Positions 35,078 through 38,669 of a stretch of DNA of 38,669 nt are shown here, piece by piece. The translations under genes were made by a program, and so were the position numbers. Source of the stretch: Deltaproteobacteria bacterium (lineage in GTDB: Bacteria; Desulfobacterota; Binatia; DP-6). The notes under the pieces are model-generated. The model was not told the origin of the DNA. It saw only the letters and a program-made list of their open reading frames with translations, and searched no databases. Every line of letters starts with the position of its first letter. Position 1 is the stretch's first letter. The stretch is taken from positions 1 to 38,669 of the forward strand of contig VBKG01000305.1 in assembly GCA_005879585.1 (NCBI GenBank), given 5' to 3'.

Positions 35078-36268
35078 ATGGCCGGACGTGGTGCATCCGC
35101 CGTCCCGGCGGCGCCGGCGCGGCGCGCGCGCGTGCTGCTCGTCGCGGGCGAGGCGTCGGGCGACCTGCACGGCGCGGACCTCCTCGCGGCGCTCCGCGCG
35201 CGGATGCCTGAGGTCACCGTGTTCGGGATCGGCGGCGAGCGCCTCCGCCAGGCGGGCATGGAGACCGTCGCCGATGCCGGCGACGTGGCGACGGTCGGCG
35301 TAACGGAGGTGGTCGGGCGGCTGCGGGCGTTGGTGCGCGCCTACCGCCGGCTCGTTCGCGCGCTGCGCGCCGACCCACCGGATCTGTGCGTGCTGATCGA
35401 CTTCCCGGAGTTCAACCTCCGGCTCGCGCGCGCCGCCAAGCGCGCGGGCGTGCCGGTGCTCTACTACATCGGCCCCCAGGTCTGGGCGTGGCGACGCGGC
35501 CGCGTTCGCAAGGTCGCCCGCCGTGTGGACCGACTCGCCGTCGTCTTTCCCTTCGAGCCGCCGCTCTATGCCGCCCGGTTGCCGGCGGTCGAGTTCGTCG
35601 GCCATCCGCTGCTCGACCGGGTGACGGTCTCGCGCGGGCGCCGGGAGACGCTCGTCGCGCACGGCCTCGACCCCGACCGGCCGACCGTGCTCCTGCTCCC
35701 CGGCAGCCGGCCGAACGAGATCCGCTCGCTCCTCCCGGACCTCCTCGACGCCGTCCGGCGGCTCGCGGGCGCCGGCGGGTACCAGTTCCCGCTCGCGCTC
35801 GCCCACACGGTGCCGCGCGCCGAGGTGCAGGACCAGATCCGCGCCGCTGGCGTCGACGTCCCGGTGATCGAGGGCGACACGTACAACCTGATCGCGGCCG
35901 CCGACCTCGCGCTGGTGACGTCCGGAACCGCGACGCTCGAGTGTGCGCTCCTCGAGTGCCCGATGGTGATCGTCTACCGCGTCTCACCGCTGACGGCGTT
36001 CGTCGCGCGCCTCCTCGTCCGCGGCGTTCGCCACATCGGGATGCCCAACATCGTCGCGGGCCACGAGGTGGTGCCGGAGCTTCTCCAGGGCCGTGCGACG
36101 GGGGAGGGGATCGCGGCGGCGGCGCGCGGCATCCTCGAGAGCCCGGCGCGCCGCGCGGAGATCGTCGGCGAGCTGCGCGACGTGCGCCGGCGGCTCGGGC
36201 GCGGCGGCGCCGCGGGCCGGGCGGCGACCATGGCCGCCGAGCTGCTCGGCGCCGGGGACCGCGGGTGA
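35078..36268 (+). CDS. lpxB: Lipid-A-disaccharide synthase LpxB
   Basis: Joins UDP-diacylglucosamine and lipid X into the lipid A disaccharide at the inner membrane face (GT19), 396 residues. Typical motifs: AGEASGDLHGADL (about 23-35), FGIGGERLRQAGME, LIDFPEFNLRLA, YYIGPQVWAWRRGR, LLPGSRPNEI and SGTATLECALL. The ATG is 3 bases after the preceding stop. The stop overlaps the msbA GTG (GTGA). Confidence 0.96.
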   Translation: MAGRGASAVPAAPARRARVLLVAGEASGDLHGADLLAALRARMPEVTVFGIGGERLRQAGMETVADAGDVATVGVTEVVGRLRALVRAYRRLVRALRADPPDLCVLIDFPEFNLRLARAAKRAGVPVLYYIGPQVWAWRRGRVRKVARRVDRLAVVFPFEPPLYAARLPAVEFVGHPLLDRVTVSRGRRETLVAHGLDPDRPTVLLLPGSRPNEIRSLLPDLLDAVRRLAGAGGYQFPLALAHTVPRAEVQDQIRAAGVDVPVIEGDTYNLIAAADLALVTSGTATLECALLECPMVIVYRVSPLTAFVARLLVRGVRHIGMPNIVAGHEVVPELLQGRATGEGIAAAARGILESPARRAEIVGELRDVRRRLGRGGAAGRAATMAAELLGAGDRG

Positions 36269-38058
36269 AGCAGTATCGCCGGCTGCTCGGCTATCTGCGG
36301 CCCTACCTCTGGCCGCGCGGCGTGCTCGCGATCGCCGCGATGCTCGGCTTCAGCGGGGTCGAGAGCGCGATCCCGTTCCTCGCCAGATTCACCTTCGACC
36401 AGGTCTTCACCCAGCAGCATCGCGACGCGCTGCCGCTGGCCGTCGTCGGCGTGCTCGTGCTCGCGGTCCTGCGCGGGGGACTCGATCTCACCTCCGAGTA
36501 TCTGACCGACTGGATCGGGCAGCGCGTGGTGACCGACCTGCGCGACCAGCTCACCACCCACATCCAGCGGCTGGACCTCGCCTTCTTCAACCGGCAGCGG
36601 GCCGGGCAGATCGTGTCGCGCGTGACCACGGACGTGTCGCTCGTGCGCGGCACCGTCACCGACGCGCTCACGTCGCTCTTCGAGGACATCACCCGGCTGA
36701 TCGGCCTCGTGACGGTGGCGGTCTACATGGACTGGGTGCTCGCGCTCCTCGCCGTGATCCTCTTCCCCGTCGCCGGGCTGCCGCTCCGGTACTTCTCCAA
36801 GCAGCTCCGCCAGACGGGGCGCCGCATGCAGGAGGGCATCGGCCGCCTGAACGCGATGCTCCACGAGAACGTGCAGGGCAACCGCGTCGTGAAGGCGTTC
36901 GGCCAGGAGCGTTACGAGCAGGAGCGCTTCCACGAGCACAACGAGCGCCTGTTCCACCTCTACATGCATCAGAGTCTCCTGCGCGCCGTGCCGATCACCG
37001 AGCTGCTCGCCGGCATCGCCGTCGCCGGCATCATCTACTACGGCGGCGCGAGCGTCATCGCCGGCACGCGGACGCAAGGCGCCTTCATCGGGTTCGTCAT
37101 CACGCTCTTCCTGCTCTACGAGCCCTTCAAGCGGCTGGTCCGCACGAACTACTCGATTCAGCAGGGGCTCGCCGGCGCCGACCGGGTCTTCGAGCTGATG
37201 GACACGCGGCCGCAGGTGGTCGATCGGCCGGCGGCGCGCGTGCTCCACGGGGTGCGTGACGGGATCGCCTTCCAGCGGGTGAGCTTCGCCTACGAGCCCG
37301 GGGAGCCCGTGCTGCGCGCGATCGACCTCCACATCCGGGTGGGCGAGGTGGTGGCGCTGGTCGGCATGAGCGGCGGCGGCAAGAGCACGCTCGCGGACCT
37401 CATCCCTCGCTTCTACGACCCGACCGAGGGGCGGATCACGGTCGACGGCGTCGACGTGCGCGATCTCACGCTCACAAGCCTCCGCGCCCACATCGCGGTG
37501 GTGACGCAGTTCACTTTCCTCTTCAACGACAGCGTCCGCGCCAACATCTCGTACGGCGATCCGCGCCGGTCGATGGACGAGATCGTCGCGGCGGCGCGGG
37601 CGGCCAACGCGCACGACTTCATCCTCGAGCTGCCGCGCGGGTACGACACGCACATCGGCGACCTCGGCGTGCGACTCTCGGGCGGGCAGCGGCAGCGGCT
37701 CGCCATCGCGCGCGCGCTGCTGAAGAACGCGCCGATCTTGATTCTCGACGAGGCCACCTCCGCGCTCGACAACGAGGCCGAGGGCCTCGTCCAGGAGGCG
37801 CTCGAGCGGCTGATGGCCAACCGCACGACGCTCGTCGTGGCGCACCGGCTCTCCACGGTCCGGCGCGCCGACCGGATCGTCGTCCTGGTGCGCGGCGAGA
37901 TCGTCGAGAGCGGCACGCACGACGAGCTGCTCGCGCAAGGGGCCGAGTACCGGAAGCTCTACGAGCTCCAGTTCCGCGACCTGGAGATGCCGGAAGCCGC
38001 CGGGAACGACGAGATCATCGGCGAGGAGGGCCGGGCGCGGGCCGGCAAGGCGCGTTGA
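36265..38058 (+). CDS. msbA: MsbA-type lipid A flippase (ABC exporter)
   Basis: Fused membrane and ATPase half-transporter of 597 residues, expected to flip lipid A-core across the inner membrane as a homodimer. Six membrane helices cover about 15-310. The ATPase domain holds Walker A GMSGGGKST (about 370-378), the signature LSGGQRQRLAIARALL, Walker B ILILDEATSALD and the H-loop AHRLSTV. Position directly after lpxB supports MsbA over a drug exporter. The GTG start overlaps lpxB; the stop overlaps the next TTG (TTGA). Confidence 0.94.
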   Translation: MKQYRRLLGYLRPYLWPRGVLAIAAMLGFSGVESAIPFLARFTFDQVFTQQHRDALPLAVVGVLVLAVLRGGLDLTSEYLTDWIGQRVVTDLRDQLTTHIQRLDLAFFNRQRAGQIVSRVTTDVSLVRGTVTDALTSLFEDITRLIGLVTVAVYMDWVLALLAVILFPVAGLPLRYFSKQLRQTGRRMQEGIGRLNAMLHENVQGNRVVKAFGQERYEQERFHEHNERLFHLYMHQSLLRAVPITELLAGIAVAGIIYYGGASVIAGTRTQGAFIGFVITLFLLYEPFKRLVRTNYSIQQGLAGADRVFELMDTRPQVVDRPAARVLHGVRDGIAFQRVSFAYEPGEPVLRAIDLHIRVGEVVALVGMSGGGKSTLADLIPRFYDPTEGRITVDGVDVRDLTLTSLRAHIAVVTQFTFLFNDSVRANISYGDPRRSMDEIVAAARAANAHDFILELPRGYDTHIGDLGVRLSGGQRQRLAIARALLKNAPILILDEATSALDNEAEGLVQEALERLMANRTTLVVAHRLSTVRRADRIVVLVRGEIVESGTHDELLAQGAEYRKLYELQFRDLEMPEAAGNDEIIGEEGRARAGKAR

Positions 38059-38669
38059 GTGCGGACGCGGCGCGTGGCGCGGCGGCGCGCGACAGCGCGA
38101 CCGCGGCCGATTCGTCCTTCCGCCGGCGATGGAGCTGGCGGACGCGCGTCGTCGTCACCGTCGCCGGCTGGGCGATCGCCGTCGTGCTCCGCGTGCTCTA
38201 TCGGACGCTCCGCGTGCGCTGCGTCGATCCGGCGGGGGTGATCGGCGCAATCGACCGCGGCGAGCGCGCCGTGTTCGCCTTCTGGCACGACACCATCGTC
38301 CTGCTGCCGCTCATGGTGACCACCGTCTATCCGCGCGCCCGGGTGGCCGTCATGCTCAGCTGGCACCGCGACGCCGAGATCGCGGCGCAGGCCATCCGCC
38401 GGCTTGGGATTCGCCCCGTCCGCGGCTCGTCGACGCGGGGCTGGGTCGGGGCGCTCCGAGGGTTACTCGGTGCCGATGGCCGCGGCGAGCTGATCGCCGT
38501 CGTGCCCGACGGCCCACGTGGCCCACGCCACCACGCGCAGGGCGGGGTCGTGCAGCTCGCGCGCGCGACGGGCCTGCCGATCGTGGCGATCGGCGCGGCC
38601 ACCCGCCCCGTCCGCCGGCTCGGCAGCTGGGACCGACTGCAGCTGCCGCTGCCGTTCGGGCGGGTGGCG
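38055..38669 (+). CDS. DUF374 lysophospholipid acyltransferase-like protein, 3' end missing
   Basis: The visible 205 residues start at a TTG that overlaps the msbA stop (TTGA). After about 25 low-complexity residues and a hydrophobic stretch (about 33-48), the family segment FAFWHDTIVLLP (about 75) and PDGPRGPRH (about 155) are seen, matching DUF374 proteins found next to msbA and waaA in deltaproteobacterial genomes. The expected role is acyl transfer in lipid A or core assembly. No closer ATG or GTG gives the full N-terminal helix in frame. The window ends inside the gene. Confidence 0.82.
   Translation, partial: MSADAARGAAARDSATAADSSFRRRWSWRTRVVVTVAGWAIAVVLRVLYRTLRVRCVDPAGVIGAIDRGERAVFAFWHDTIVLLPLMVTTVYPRARVAVMLSWHRDAEIAAQAIRRLGIRPVRGSSTRGWVGALRGLLGADGRGELIAVVPDGPRGPRHHAQGGVVQLARATGLPIVAIGAATRPVRRLGSWDRLQLPLPFGRVA

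Noticed and set aside
32060-35806. A 1248-codon minus-strand frame
   Set aside because: Antisense to fabZ-lpxA, lpxI, the GnnA-like gene and part of lpxB, all firmly identified; no recognisable motif.

Overview
The window is gene-dense, very GC-rich chromosomal DNA (about 70% G+C by eye) from a Gram-negative bacterium with an outer membrane. BamA, Skp, LolC/LolD, LpxA, LpxI, LpxB and MsbA are all encoded here. LpxI rather than LpxH, the order lysS-lolCD-bamA-skp-lpx-msbA, and a secreted tandem-repeat protein fit a deltaproteobacterial-grade lineage such as Binatota, Desulfobacterota or Myxococcota. That placement is inferred from gene content only. I saw no rRNA, tRNA, CRISPR array, insertion sequence or prophage, and no gene-free stretch longer than about 210 bases.

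Layout. 1-2227: 3' part of comEC. 2224-4688 (minus): a LuxR-type two-component pair, convergent with comEC and overlapping it at the stop codons. 4836-5909 (plus): an ErpA/IscA-type Fe-S carrier and a phosphoglycolate phosphatase-like HAD enzyme behind a promoter that places the first base of the mRNA at the GTG start. 5922-10842 (minus): lon-galT-glgA, overlapping or nearly so, preceded by a possible 29-34 residue small ORF. 11052-13211 (plus): DUF2203, DUF4149, HAD hydrolase and LOG-like genes. 13262-16874 (minus): a tRNA-modification operon (TtuB-like sulfur carrier, TtuA-like thiolase, TrmI m1A58 methyltransferase) followed by an MTHFSD-like protein and a membrane-anchored SDH-type serine protease. 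17031-17608 (plus): two small cysteine-motif proteins behind a strong sigma70-type promoter. 17612-19374 (minus): a lipase-like hydrolase and an RluD-type pseudouridine synthase. 19480-23141 (plus): manC and plsB. 23244-25550: a secreted protein made of about 14 degenerate repeats. 25660-38669 (plus): lysS-lolC-lolD-bamA-skp-fabZ/lpxA fusion-lpxI-gnnA-like-lpxB-msbA-DUF374 acyltransferase, an envelope-biogenesis operon that runs off the window.

The large plus-strand operon links outer-membrane protein insertion (BamA, Skp), lipoprotein release (LolCD), lipid A synthesis (LpxA, LpxI, LpxB, a GnnA-like dehydrogenase) and its flipping (MsbA). plsB and manC just upstream add phospholipid and sugar-nucleotide supply. 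Most neighbouring genes on a strand overlap by 1-4 bases (ATGA, GTGA, TTGA or TGATG), so translational coupling is the rule.

Points most worth a second look: the ttuB-ttuA-trmI cassette whose carrier ends in Gly-Gly-Ala; a FabZ-LpxA fusion that appears to start at an ATC codon behind a perfect Shine-Dalgarno; the lack of lpxD and gnnB around it; two promoters with identical leaderless GTG geometry; the 14-repeat secreted protein; and the uncharacterised pair of small cysteine-rich genes.
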